64,000 bases of DNA from Bacteroidales bacterium (lineage in GTDB: Bacteria; Bacteroidota; Bacteroidia; Bacteroidales; Tenuifilaceae). A model generated the notes under the pieces. It searched no databases, was not told where the DNA came from, and worked only from the letters and a program-made list of their open reading frames with translations. The position numbers and the translations under genes are program-made. Where the stretch lies: assembly GCA_013141385.1 (NCBI GenBank), contig JABFRB010000010.1:1-64000 (forward strand). Direction: 5' to 3'. This document shows, in pieces, positions 17,701-25,915 of this stretch; position 1 is the stretch's first letter, and every line of letters starts with the position of its first letter.

Positions 17701-19879
17701 TGATGACCTACACATATACAATCGTGCTCTAAACGACCAAGAAATTCAAGCCCTATATAACGAACAGCTTCCAACGGTAACCGACATTGATGGGAATATT
17801 TACCAAACCGTAACTATTGGTACACAAACATGGATGAAAGAAAACTTGAAAACCACCAAGTACAATGATGGCTCTGACATACCATTGGTAACTGACAATG
17901 CAGCATGGACAATAGCTGGTGCCGCTTATTGCTGGTATAACAACGATGCCGCCACTTACAAAGCCACTTATGGTGCACTCTATAATTGGTTTTCAGTTGA
18001 TGTTGCAAGTAACGGCAATAAAAATGTATGTCCCTCAGGTTGGCACGTGCCTACAGATGACGAATGGGCAATTTTAACTACTTATTTGGGTGGTGAAAGC
18101 GTTGCAGGAGGTAAAATGAAAGAAATCGGAACTACACATTGGACAACACCAAATACTGGTGCAACCAATGAAAGCGGATTTACTGCTTTGCCCAGTGGCT
18201 ACCGTAACTATACCAATGGTTTGTTCTTCGAACTAGGCGGCGACAGCTACTATTGGAGCAGTACTCAGAAAGACGCTTCCATCGCATGTAACCGCCACCT
18301 ATTTTACGGCTTCGCCAGTTGCACCAGCAGCGGTAACTACAACAAGCAGGACGGGTTTGCAGTTCGTTGCATAAAAAACGCTACAAAAATAACCATACCA
18401 GATGGTTCTTACCGTGTAGACGAAACATTTGAAATATCGATAGAAACCACAAGTTTGGCATCAGGTGACGGTATTATTTCGTATCAATGTAATTTCGACT
18501 ACGATCAAACAAAACTTCAATACGCTGATAAATCGCTAACAGGTACAATTGCAGATGGTGGTAGCGTTGTGGTAAATTCAAGTACAGCAGGGCATCTGCA
18601 AATCAGCTATATGACATCAACACCACTTTCAGGTGCTGGTAATATTTTAAAATTGCAGTTCAACACTCTTGCAGAAGGGACTTCTTCGTTAACTATTTCG
18701 AACTTTCTTTACAATACAACAGCAGTAACAAGTATTACAAACGGAACGATTACTATTAACGAAAATATTCCACCAACCGCAGCCATAACCTACTCCGATA
18801 CAGACGGTTTTGTGGGTGCAAGTAAGAATATCACCATTATTGCCACTTTCAGCGAACCAATGGCAGATGCTCCAATACCACAAATTGCTCTAAGCGGTGT
18901 TAATACACTTGCAGTAACCAATATGACTAAGGTTTCAAATACTGTCTATACATTCAACCACACTGTTGCAAGTGGTCGTGGAACTGTGAATGTTTCGCTT
19001 GCGACAGGAACAGATTTAGTAGGTAATGTAGTAGTTGCAACACCCACAAGTGGTGCTTCTTTTGAAGTTGTACGCTTTGGCGATGTTGATGACAATACGC
19101 TCATTCAGGCCTACGATGCTGCCCTAACCTTGCAGTACTCTGTAGGTTTGGACCCGTTGCCCACAGCTGACCCATTACCATGGGAAGCATGGCGTATTGT
19201 AACCGCTAATGTTGATGGGGTTGGTAGTATCACCGCTTATGATGCTTCGCTAATATTGCAATATTCAGCGGGTATTATTACTTCATTTCCTGCTGGTAGC
19301 AAAAAATCGGGCAATGAAAATGCGGAGATAAAAATTACTATCGATAAAAGGTTTGTTCAGTTCCGTTCCAAAGGTGAACTGTTTGGTTTAAATATTTCTG
19401 TTCCAAAAGACTTTAGTAATTTAGGTCAACCTCAGATTCTAAATAGCGATATGATGTCTGCCTTTAACATAAATCAAACAACGTATGCAGTTGGCTTAGC
19501 AACCGCATACCCACCAAAAAGCGGAGATGTTTTTATGAGAATCCCTATTATTGGTTCAACAGGTTCTGATATAACCTTTGATATGATAGTAAATACTGTA
19601 AATGTAACTGTTACAGTTAATCTAGCTACTGGTATACTAGAAATAAACGAAAGTTCATTATCGATGTTTCCTAACCCGGTTACAAACGAACTAACCATAA
19701 ACAGTATCAGCAAAAATGCAACAATATCAATTTACGATTTAACTGGTAAACTTCTAATTAGTAAAATCGCAAAATCAGAAACCGAAAAAATTGATGTGAG
19801 TGGGTTAGCCATTGGTGCTTATACTGTTAAAATTACAGATAATAAAGTAACTAAAACGGGTAAATTGATTAAACAATAA
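14729..19879 (+). CDS. Giant T9SS-secreted multidomain protein (LamG, FG-GAP, FISUMP, cohesin-like, dockerin-like)
   Basis: The 1716-residue product has these parts in order: a signal peptide (1-~20); LamG module 1 (~28-235); a linker; seven FG-GAP/VCBS repeats of the form WGDYNNDGLLDI (~345-675) with DxDxDG calcium sites; a fibronectin III-like region (~695-805); LamG module 2 (~809-1010); a FISUMP domain (~1019-1215, TIGR02145-like, IGTQTWMKENLKTT and CPSGWHVPTDDEW); a cohesin-like domain (~1223-1344); an Ig-like domain (~1349-1446); a dockerin-like double repeat (~1450-1520); and a type A T9SS signal (~1644-1716, SMFPNPVTNELTI...GAYTVKI). It should cross the outer membrane through T9SS and be displayed or released. 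Adhesion or polymer binding is likely; no catalytic domain is seen. Confidence 0.88.
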   Translation: MKKLTILILGLLLIGFLAKPQVNLQDGLVAYYPFNGNANDESGNGNNGTVNEATLNTDRFGNVNSAYSFDGNSHIQGLNGGINFPHGNSPFTIIAWVKSSGTGYANQGIFHFGTNSCCCQNYNLFYGLNGTKINAALGIGQTASDLVKDAEGVSFDNWHFFTGVFDGSKMKVYVDGIFKNELLISCTSNIGDVDLWEIGALMGRSDYNYTGKLDDIRLYNIGLTNSEISHLYANYQPPLIVIGTPSQLGQNRISWSAENISSKTKYRIYRDNVLYDSIMVSSPYVDDTLYIDNNVTIGASYQYFVTSFDNFGYESIHSDTVEVASLSYFTEIDAGLKSFSLGQLEWGDYNNDGLLDIIITGINEGNSASIVYENEGNNTFSEQQGIAIVPIYGSSVDWGDYNNDGFLDIAVSGWTASGDISKIYKNNGDQTFTEQMSISLPGVHGRSFEWGDCDNDGDLDLFLTGMINNTWTYLSKIYINNGNNSFTELVGTPFAGVSQGFSKWGDMDNDGDLDIISTGYNGGIISKFYRNDGGNTFTELTGVNLTPVQASSIDLGDLDNDGDLDIIIAGCTNNDCTSRVTKIYSNMGNNNFIDLGVSIPAVGSNCIVKCGDYNNDGLLDIFLSGDLSAGGTNISRIYKNNGDNTFSEQSDVFLPGVIFGSMQWGDYDLDGDLDILYCGAISGTQYTTSLFSNNATTPNSAPATPTNLTSTPYGSEVTLNWNAATDNETPSIALTYNVRVGKTPGGFDIVSPHSLSDGILKKPTMGNAQLGTSFLLKNLPAGTYYWSVQSVDNGYKGGAWATEMSFTIDGLVAYYPFNGNANDESGNGNNGTVNGATLSTDRFGNANKSYSFDGVNNYISIPYFSNLNITNDLTVETWINPFRVDINDQFIVSRCNPSIGNGWSLELKNSSLKLQARIGGVWDLPIQTPQGAIMASIWQHIAMTYNGSKVKIYINGALNTTYDVSGTISSDNSDLFFGRAQNAGWYYNGDIDDLHIYNRALNDQEIQALYNEQLPTVTDIDGNIYQTVTIGTQTWMKENLKTTKYNDGSDIPLVTDNAAWTIAGAAYCWYNNDAATYKATYGALYNWFSVDVASNGNKNVCPSGWHVPTDDEWAILTTYLGGESVAGGKMKEIGTTHWTTPNTGATNESGFTALPSGYRNYTNGLFFELGGDSYYWSSTQKDASIACNRHLFYGFASCTSSGNYNKQDGFAVRCIKNATKITIPDGSYRVDETFEISIETTSLASGDGIISYQCNFDYDQTKLQYADKSLTGTIADGGSVVVNSSTAGHLQISYMTSTPLSGAGNILKLQFNTLAEGTSSLTISNFLYNTTAVTSITNGTITINENIPPTAAITYSDTDGFVGASKNITIIATFSEPMADAPIPQIALSGVNTLAVTNMTKVSNTVYTFNHTVASGRGTVNVSLATGTDLVGNVVVATPTSGASFEVVRFGDVDDNTLIQAYDAALTLQYSVGLDPLPTADPLPWEAWRIVTANVDGVGSITAYDASLILQYSAGIITSFPAGSKKSGNENAEIKITIDKRFVQFRSKGELFGLNISVPKDFSNLGQPQILNSDMMSAFNINQTTYAVGLATAYPPKSGDVFMRIPIIGSTGSDITFDMIVNTVNVTVTVNLATGILEINESSLSMFPNPVTNELTINSISKNATISIYDLTGKLLISKIAKSETEKIDVSGLAIGAYTVKITDNKVTKTGKLIKQ

Positions 19880-19944
19880 GTGATTTATTAATTGATAAAT
19901 TATTAAGACTTTTAGTTTCCTACTAAATTTGATCCACGGTGCTT

Positions 19945-19980
19945 AAAAAAGAAACCTCTCATTAAGGGGTTTCTTTTTTT
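19945..19980 (+). terminator. Terminator after the large T9SS protein
   Basis: Stem AAAGAAACCTCT / AGGGGTTTCTTT with a short loop and a T7 tract. Confidence 0.8.
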
Positions 19981-20124
19981 GAAGTTTTGGAATAATATCC
20001 TTCATAAAGTCAAGGCATATCCTTCCAGCCGCATCAATCATAGTTTTCAAAATCAATCTAACCAAAGGATTTGAAATCTCCTTCTTTTATATATTTTTAT
20101 CCTACATTCTCAATATGGGATTTC

Positions 20125-20724
20125 ATGCAATTAATATACGTTTTAGCGTTTGTATTACTTTCAATCAGATCGCAGGTGTTTCTACCTGTTGAACTACCTG
20201 ATCGTAAAGATCTCTCTAAAATAAAGTTGTCGCCGATTGGAGATTTTGGGTTGGTAAGAAAGTCAAGATTGAATATTCCTGCTCATTATCATACTGGAAT
20301 TGATATAAAAAGACCTAATAATAACTATTCAAACGAGCCCATCTTCCCAATTGCTAAGGGTAGGGTTATTAGCAAAAGGAACGATGGTCCTTACGCCAAT
20401 ATTATTATTGAGCATGAATTCGAAAACATAAGATTCTGGACACTTTACGAGCACATTTCTGGAATAAAAGTTAAGGTAAATGATTATATCAACCCTGATA
20501 TTCCTATTGCTCGATTTATGAATAAAGAGGAACTAAATAAAAATGGTTGGCAATTCGATCATTTTCATCTAGAAATTCTAAAGATTAAACCGTTACCACT
20601 AAAACCAATCTCAGGATACCCTGAACGATTCTTTAAATCTTACTCCCTTGTTTGCTTTTCCATTGAAGATTTAAACAGATATTATTTTAATCCAATAGAA
20701 TTTTTACAAAAAAACATTAAATAA
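20125..20724 (+). CDS. M23-like (LytM/duplicated hybrid) metallopeptidase-fold protein
   Basis: The product is 199 residues from ATG 20125, where MQLIYVLAFVLLSIRSQ forms a signal or anchor; an in-frame TTG at 20071 is less likely. The M23 zinc-site motifs are visible: HxxxD as HTGIDIK and HxH as HFHLEI, with IFPIAKGRVISK and LYEHISGIKVKVND matching the beta-sheet core. These peptidases usually cut glycine or D,L-peptide bonds in peptidoglycan cross-links. The central HxxH/S region (TLYEHISG) is compact, and the C-terminal ~45 residues are unassigned. It stands alone between the surface protein and the transhydrogenase operon. Confidence 0.75.
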   Translation: MQLIYVLAFVLLSIRSQVFLPVELPDRKDLSKIKLSPIGDFGLVRKSRLNIPAHYHTGIDIKRPNNNYSNEPIFPIAKGRVISKRNDGPYANIIIEHEFENIRFWTLYEHISGIKVKVNDYINPDIPIARFMNKEELNKNGWQFDHFHLEILKIKPLPLKPISGYPERFFKSYSLVCFSIEDLNRYYFNPIEFLQKNIK

Positions 20725-20915
20725 AAATCAGTAAAGAATCTAAGGCTCATCAATAATTACCAAATCCTTTGCTTAATTGGTTTTTAACTCACTATCAGTA
20801 TAATACTTAGATAAATTCAGAAATACTCGTGCTGCTTTTACCCGAAAAACTATTGTTAATACCTTCAACTTATTTTACTTTTACTTGTTATTCTTGCACA
20901 AAACCCTTAAAAGTT

Positions 20916-22043
20916 ATGGTATTAGGAATATTAAAAGAGACAAAAGACGAACGCCGGGTTGCTATGCTGCCCGAAAGCGTTGCTGCTTTAGTTAGAATGA
21001 ATGTGTCCGTAATTGTTGAGAATGATGCCGGATTAAGCGCATTTGCCAGCAATGCCGATTATGAAGCGGTCGGTGCAAAAATGGATACAAAAGAGAATGT
21101 AATCAACCAATCGGAAGTATTGGTGAAAATCAATCCCCCCACGGATGAAGAGAAAGGGTTGTTGAAAGAGGGGAAAGTTTTTCTTGCCGTGTTAAATCCA
21201 TATTTTAATACGGGCCTAGTAAAAGATTTGGCTGCAAAAAACATCACAAGCTTTAGCCTTGATGTAATCCCACGAACTTCGCGCGCACAAGCTATGGACA
21301 TCCTATCGTCTATGGCAACCGTTGCGGGATACAAAGCGGTGCTCACTGCTGCCAACACTCTGCCAAAATTCTTCCCAATGTTCATGACTGCTGCAGGAAC
21401 AATTACTCCCGCTAAAGTACTGATACTCGGCGCAGGTGTTGCAGGTCTTCAGGCCATTGCCACATCACGTAAACTGGGAGCAGTAGTAGAAGTATTCGAC
21501 GTACGTGCAGCTGTTAAAGAGGAGGTAACGGGAATTGGTGGGAAGTTTATTGAAGTTGAGGGTGCTTCCGATGATAAGTCTGCTGGAGGTTACGCCGTTG
21601 AGCAATCCGAAGAGTTTAAACAACGGCAGGCACAAGCCATACACGACCATGCTATAAAATCCGATGTGGTAATTTGTACCGCACAAATTCCTGGTAAAAA
21701 AGCACCACTGTTGCTTAGAAAAAATACTGTGGAAGCAATGAAATCAGGTGCTGTAATTATAGATATTGCAGCCTCAACAGGAGGAAACTGCGAGGTTACC
21801 AAGAACAACGAAACATACGTTTACAACGGAATTACCGTTATTGGTAATTCATTCTTTGCTGTTGATATGCCTTCGGATGCAAGCAAGATGTTTGGAAAGA
21901 ACGTGATCAACTTCTTAAAACTTATCATAACCAAAGAGGGTAATTTAAACCTTAACTGGGACGATGATATTGTTAAGGGTACTGCTGTTACTCACAACAA
22001 AGAGATTGTTCACGAAAGAGTGCGGGCGGTGGTTACTAGTTAA
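20916..22043 (+). CDS. pntAA: NAD(P) transhydrogenase subunit alpha, NAD-binding part
   Basis: This is domain I of the proton-translocating transhydrogenase, which moves hydride between NADH and NADP+ using the proton gradient. The start MVLGILKETKDERRVAMLPE is the family N-terminus; the frame extends upstream but without homology. It has 375 residues. RTSRAQAMDILSSMA and the Rossmann loop LGAGVAGLQAIA (~175), followed by EVFDVR, bind NAD. The subunit is split as in Rhodospirillum: this soluble part, then a short membrane subunit 173 bp downstream, then the beta subunit. Confidence 0.95.
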   Translation: MVLGILKETKDERRVAMLPESVAALVRMNVSVIVENDAGLSAFASNADYEAVGAKMDTKENVINQSEVLVKINPPTDEEKGLLKEGKVFLAVLNPYFNTGLVKDLAAKNITSFSLDVIPRTSRAQAMDILSSMATVAGYKAVLTAANTLPKFFPMFMTAAGTITPAKVLILGAGVAGLQAIATSRKLGAVVEVFDVRAAVKEEVTGIGGKFIEVEGASDDKSAGGYAVEQSEEFKQRQAQAIHDHAIKSDVVICTAQIPGKKAPLLLRKNTVEAMKSGAVIIDIAASTGGNCEVTKNNETYVYNGITVIGNSFFAVDMPSDASKMFGKNVINFLKLIITKEGNLNLNWDDDIVKGTAVTHNKEIVHERVRAVVTS

Positions 22044-22216
22044 CCTCAACATTTGAGATTAGTTAATGAATGTTCATGGGGATTTACAATGAAATGGAAT
22101 ACTGGAATGTTGAAATAATGGGAAGATATTCAATCTTCAATATTTATTCTTTCTCTTCCTTCATTCCAATCTGATTCTTTGATATTAATCATATTTTCAA
22201 AAAACACTTAAAAAAC

Positions 22217-22522
22217 ATGGAAGAAATCTTAAAGTTTTTCATCGAATATAAGGAAATGATCTTCATTATTATCCTATCTATTTTCCTTGGGATTGAAGTC
22301 ATCTCGCATGTTCCAGCGGTTATGCATACTCCCCTTATGTCTGGTAGTAATGCTATCCACGGGGTTGTAATCATTGGTGCCATCATCGTAATGGGTCACG
22401 CACATGATACCCTTTCACTTATCTTTGGCTTCCTTGCTGTGATACTTGGAACACTGAACGTTGTTGGGGGATTCGTAGTTACCGACCGTATGCTCGAAAT
22501 GTTTAAGAAAAAGAAAAAATAG
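22217..22522 (+). CDS. pntAB: NAD(P) transhydrogenase subunit alpha, membrane part
   Basis: The product is a 101-residue hydrophobic protein with about three membrane helices (MIFIIILSIFLGIEVISHVP, VVIIGAIIVMGHA, IFGFLAVILGTLNVVGGFVV) and a basic end (FKKKKK). It corresponds to the membrane segment of PntA in split transhydrogenases. HTPLMSGSNAIHG is the conserved loop. It is 13 bp upstream of pntB. Confidence 0.93.
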   Translation: MEEILKFFIEYKEMIFIIILSIFLGIEVISHVPAVMHTPLMSGSNAIHGVVIIGAIIVMGHAHDTLSLIFGFLAVILGTLNVVGGFVVTDRMLEMFKKKKK

Positions 22523-22535
22523 GGAGGATTAAATA

Positions 22536-23984
22536 ATGGAACAACTTACAAAAATCATTGAATTTACCAACGAGATTTCCATTCTGGAGATTTCTTACTT
22601 GGTTGCATCGGTTCTATTTATTTTTGGTTTGAAAAAACTAAGTCATCCCGATACCGCACGTACTGGTAACCTATGGGCTGCTGCTGGTATGGCTGCTGCT
22701 ATCCTCTTTACTATCCTTTTTCATAAAAAGGAAGGTGAATCCATCGGAAATATCCCTTGGATTGTAATCGCTTTAGCCATTGGTACTTTTATTGGATGGT
22801 ACGCCTCAAAAAAGGTAAAGATGACGGCTATGCCACAGATGGTTTCACTGTTCAATGGAATGGGGGGTGCCTGTGCTGCATTAATCTCAATGATGGAATT
22901 CCCAAGAATGCAGAATATGCTAGCTGCCGAAGGTGCGCAGAACATGTTAAACGGCGAAGCCATTGCAATTCTCCTTGCCTTGATGATTGGAGGAGTATCG
23001 TTTGCTGGAAGTATGATTGCTTTCGGTAAACTCGATGGTCGCATAGGCGATATCAAACACCCAATTTTGCGAATTGTCAACCTCTCTTTCTTGATTATTC
23101 TGCTTGTTGCACTGGTTCTTATAATGGCCATTAAACCAGAGGCAGGGAATAATCTTGTAATTTATCTATTTGCATGTGCCGCTCTTATCTATGGAGTAAC
23201 CTTTGTTATGCCGATTGGTGGGGCCGATATGCCTGTGGTTATCTCACTATTAAACTCATTTACAGGTGTAGCCGCTGCAATGGGTGGATTTCTCTACCAT
23301 AACCAAGCAATGCTAACTGGTGGTATTCTTGTTGGATCATCGGGAACCATTCTTACCATTCTGATGTGTAAGGCAATGAATCGCTCCTTATTGAATGTAA
23401 TTATTGGTGCCTTTGGCGGAAGTGCTGCTGGAATTGCTGGAAGTGGAGACAAAACCGTAAAGGAGATTACCCTCAGCGATGCTGCAATACTTCTTAGCTA
23501 CTCGCAAAAAGTATATATAATCCCCGGTTATGGACTTGCTGTTGCCCAAGCACAGCATCTTTGCCACGAACTTGATGTTCTACTTTCAAGCAAAGGCGTG
23601 GAAGTAAAATACGGTATTCATCCAGTTGCTGGACGTATGCCCGGTCACATGAACGTTCTACTTGCAGAGGCTGATGTTCCCTACGAAAAACTTGTTGAGA
23701 TGGAGGATGCAAACAATGAGATGGCCAATACCGATGTAGTAATGGTGATTGGTGCAAATGATGTGGTTAACCCTGCCGCTGAAACCGATCCTGCAAGTCC
23801 AATTTACGGGATGCCCGTTATCAAAGCATGGGATGCAAAAAATATCATCGTAATGAAACGATCTATGGCTCAAGGCTATGCTGCAATCGAAAACAACCTT
23901 TTCTATCATCAAAAGAACCGAATGCTATTTGGCGATGCGAAAGCAACAATGCAGAAATTAGTTGCGGAGATAAAGGCTTTATAG
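22536..23984 (+). CDS. pntB: NAD(P) transhydrogenase subunit beta
   Basis: The 482-residue product carries domain II (about eight to nine membrane helices, residues ~1-290) and the NADP-binding domain III (~300-482). Domain III shows IIPGYGLAVAQAQH, YGIHPVAGRMPGHMNVLLAEA, GANDVVNPAA and MKRSMAQGYAAIENNLF, all conserved NADP-site motifs. With pntAA and pntAB it forms the inner-membrane proton pump supplying NADPH. An intrinsic terminator follows. Confidence 0.96.
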   Translation: MEQLTKIIEFTNEISILEISYLVASVLFIFGLKKLSHPDTARTGNLWAAAGMAAAILFTILFHKKEGESIGNIPWIVIALAIGTFIGWYASKKVKMTAMPQMVSLFNGMGGACAALISMMEFPRMQNMLAAEGAQNMLNGEAIAILLALMIGGVSFAGSMIAFGKLDGRIGDIKHPILRIVNLSFLIILLVALVLIMAIKPEAGNNLVIYLFACAALIYGVTFVMPIGGADMPVVISLLNSFTGVAAAMGGFLYHNQAMLTGGILVGSSGTILTILMCKAMNRSLLNVIIGAFGGSAAGIAGSGDKTVKEITLSDAAILLSYSQKVYIIPGYGLAVAQAQHLCHELDVLLSSKGVEVKYGIHPVAGRMPGHMNVLLAEADVPYEKLVEMEDANNEMANTDVVMVIGANDVVNPAAETDPASPIYGMPVIKAWDAKNIIVMKRSMAQGYAAIENNLFYHQKNRMLFGDAKATMQKLVAEIKAL

Positions 23985-24016
23985 AAGATAACAATAAGAA
24001 TATATTATATTTATTA

Positions 24017-24047
24017 CAAAAGACCATCAATTCTGGTGGTCTTTTCT
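24017..24047. terminator. Terminator between pntB and the hsmA-like gene
   Basis: Stem AAAAGACCA / TGGTCTTTT around a short loop, with T-rich flank on both strands. Confidence 0.75.
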
Positions 24048-24071
24048 TTTATATCAAAATACTATTGCTTG

Positions 24072-24452
24072 TCAGTGCATTGCGCCAAATACCATTCCGG
24101 AGATCATTGGTATTAACCATATTATCCACACAACTATACTAAATCGATGAAAGTTTACAATCATCTTTTCATTCTTCTTTGCTAATACTACAATTGCCCA
24201 TATAGCATGGAATAGCATCAGGAGAATAGCTATGTTGCCAGTAATTCCATGAAATGTCAGTTTAAATAGCGAACCAGAGATTAGACTCATAGCGGTTGTG
24301 CCAATTGTATCACAAATAAATCCAGAGATGAAGAAGTAAGTGTGCCACCATTTAAGTCGTCGCTGAAATCTTTCGGCCCAAACACCAATTGTATAAAGAA
24401 CGCACGCTAAATTGATAAACACTATTGCGTAAACTAACGTTGTTGAATTCAT
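24072..24452 (-). CDS. HsmA family membrane protein
   Basis: The 126-residue product has four predicted membrane helices. WAERFQRRLKWWHTYFFISGFICDTIGTTAMS is interrupted by charged loops, and conserved His residues lie in the helices (WWHTYF, LFHAIWA, NFHRFS). The pattern resembles the HsmA/TIGR03987 family of small membrane proteins of unknown biochemical role; conserved His residues hint at a haem- or metal-linked function. It is monocistronic and converges on pntB. Confidence 0.65.
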   Translation of the reverse strand: MNSTTLVYAIVFINLACVLYTIGVWAERFQRRLKWWHTYFFISGFICDTIGTTAMSLISGSLFKLTFHGITGNIAILLMLFHAIWAIVVLAKKNEKMIVNFHRFSIVVWIIWLIPMISGMVFGAMH

Positions 24453-24675
24453 CGCTTTGATAATAAGGTGGAAATCTGTGCGGGAAAAGTAGTAAAAAGT
24501 ATTACTCGTTCACTGTTGAATCAAGAAAATCTTGGATAGATGTCTTACTAATCCTATTGGTATCCGCCAAAGACCTTGAATTAAAAAAGCCATTTGAATG
24601 AATGACTTCCTTTTTTATAGACCATTTCAGAATAGGTTAATTTTTCGTGTGTTTTTCTAATCTGACAAAATAGAA

Positions 24676-25131
24676 TTAAACTGCCTCTTTAACTGTTTGT
24701 TTACTTGCTACTCTATAGGTATATGAATGGTAAATATGTCTTCTGGCAAACCTAACTTGGGCTGATGAATTAAGAAACTTGTTATAAATATTCTTTGGTA
24801 TCCCAAAATACTCATAAACACTCCCATCCTGAAAGGTAATTGTCAGGGTTTGCCCTTTGTAAGAATAATTATCAATTATTGAGTTATTGGTTACATAGGT
24901 ATACTCCTCTATATTAGATGCCCGAGTTTCAGGTGATATACTAACTAGGAAATGATACGCTTCAATTATATTTTTACTTATATCCTCCGCTTCGGCTTTA
25001 CGCACATGGTCATCAATAAATTTATCGGGATGCCACTCCTTCATTAAATTACGGTAACTCGTTTTCAAGCCCCCCAAATCAGCATCAGGTGAAACATTCA
25101 GTAATCTTCTGTACTCAACAATTCGCTTCAT
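24676..25131 (-). CDS. J-domain protein with C-terminal KTSC domain
   Basis: The 151-residue product begins with a J domain (residues ~3-62) carrying the Hsp70-stimulating HPD motif at 34-36 (EWHPDKF). Residues ~80-137 (LTITFQDGSVYEYFGIPKNIY...AQVRFARRHI) match a KTSC domain, named for its relationship to lysyl-tRNA synthetase C-termini and of unknown function. It should recruit DnaK to some substrate in the cytoplasm. No partner is adjacent. Confidence 0.8.
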   Translation of the reverse strand: MKRIVEYRRLLNVSPDADLGGLKTSYRNLMKEWHPDKFIDDHVRKAEAEDISKNIIEAYHFLVSISPETRASNIEEYTYVTNNSIIDNYSYKGQTLTITFQDGSVYEYFGIPKNIYNKFLNSSAQVRFARRHIYHSYTYRVASKQTVKEAV

Positions 25132-25416
25132 AAATAAACTTAAAGTGATTTTATTTCAGGGGCGCAAAGGTAATCAAAACGATTAAACTACCTAACGTGC
25201 TTAAATAAAGGCTTTTTTGTCTTGCTTAAGTAACACTCTGAGGTTGCTCTAATACTAAAACATAAACGCTGAAGAGTCTCATTAATTCCTCTCAAAGCTT
25301 TGTCTGGTTAACTTAGTAGTCTCCAATATATCTAATATCAAGCATGTTTAGAGTATTTTCATGTATGAGTGTTGCTTCATATAAGTTCTAATTCATATAT
25401 CTTAAAAGGATTCTTA
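25132..25416. other. 285-bp spacer upstream of the J-domain gene
   Basis: AT-rich region with no ORF or RNA gene recognised. It separates the J-domain gene start from the tRNA cluster terminator. Confidence 0.4.
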
Positions 25417-25452
25417 AAAAATAAAGCCCATCGGTTGGGATGGACTTTTTTA
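25417..25452 (-). terminator. Terminator of the tRNA cluster
   Basis: On the minus strand AAAGTCCATC / GATGGGCTTT (imperfect stem) is followed by ATTTTTT, directly downstream of the tRNA-Val. Confidence 0.6.
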
Positions 25453-25459
25453 TGCTTTG

Positions 25460-25534
25460 TGTGCCTTACTGGATTCGAACCAGTGGCCCCTACCCTGTCA
25501 AGGTAATGCTCTAAACCAACTGAGCTAAAGGCAC
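25460..25534 (-). tRNA. tRNA-Val (GAC)
   Basis: The minus strand folds as a full cloverleaf. The acceptor stem is GTGCCTT / AAGGCAC, the D arm GCTCAGTTGGTTTAGAGC, and the anticodon stem TTACC / GGTAG with loop TTGACAG (anticodon GAC). The T arm is CTGG TTCGAAT CCAG. CCA is not encoded. It is the last gene of a three-member minus-strand cluster. Confidence 0.92.
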
Positions 25535-25596
25535 ATTATTTCAAATTTGGTAAATCAATATCTTTAAGTAAAATTTAAAAAATTTAAAACAACAGT

Positions 25597-25710
25597 GTGC
25601 CTTACTGGATTACTCCCTCCGGTCGTGAGCTCGCTCCGCTCGGTTCGAACCAGTGGCCCCTACTCCGGCAGTTGCCGGATAATGCTCTAAACCAACCGAG
25701 CTAAAGGCAC
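25597..25710 (-). pseudogene. tRNA-Val-derived pseudogene with two GC-rich insertions
   Basis: This is nearly identical to the neighbouring tRNA-Val over the acceptor stem, D arm, variable region and both T-stem strands. Two blocks differ. In the anticodon arm, CCTTGACAGG is replaced by TCCGGCAACTGCCGGA, a 6-bp hairpin with an AACT tetraloop and no 7-nt anticodon loop. In the T loop there is a ~34-nt insertion rich in G and C (containing GAGCGGAGCGAGCTC). The total is 114 nt instead of 74. It cannot decode in the usual way. It may be a target of hairpin element insertion or a repurposed tRNA-like RNA. Confidence 0.75.
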
Positions 25711-25755
25711 ATTTGAAAAATAAGCCACATACGTTGTTCTGTAGGTGGCTTTACT

Positions 25756-25832
25756 TGGTGGGCCCAGCTGGTATCGAACCAGCGACCCTCTGATTATGAG
25801 TCAGATGCTCTAACCGACTGAGCTATGGGCCC
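25756..25832 (-). tRNA. tRNA with CAT anticodon (elongator Met or Ile2)
   Basis: The cloverleaf has acceptor GGGCCCA / TGGGCCC, D arm GCTCAGTCGGTTAGAGC, anticodon stem TCTGA / TCAGA with loop CTCATAA, and T arm GCTGG TTCGATA CCAGC. CCA is encoded. CAT may be elongator methionine or isoleucine read after lysidine modification; I cannot settle this from sequence alone. It is the first member of the cluster. Confidence 0.9.
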
Positions 25833-25915
25833 TAAAAAAACCGCAAAAGGTTTTTTAATTGGAGTGCAATATTACATATTTGTACCCGAAATTTCAACAG
25901 CTTACCTCGTTTTTT

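Noticed and set aside
25597-25710. Functional tRNA with introns
   Set aside because: The anticodon loop is replaced rather than interrupted, the inserts show no group I or group II features, and bacterial tRNA introns of this size in the T loop are not known to me.
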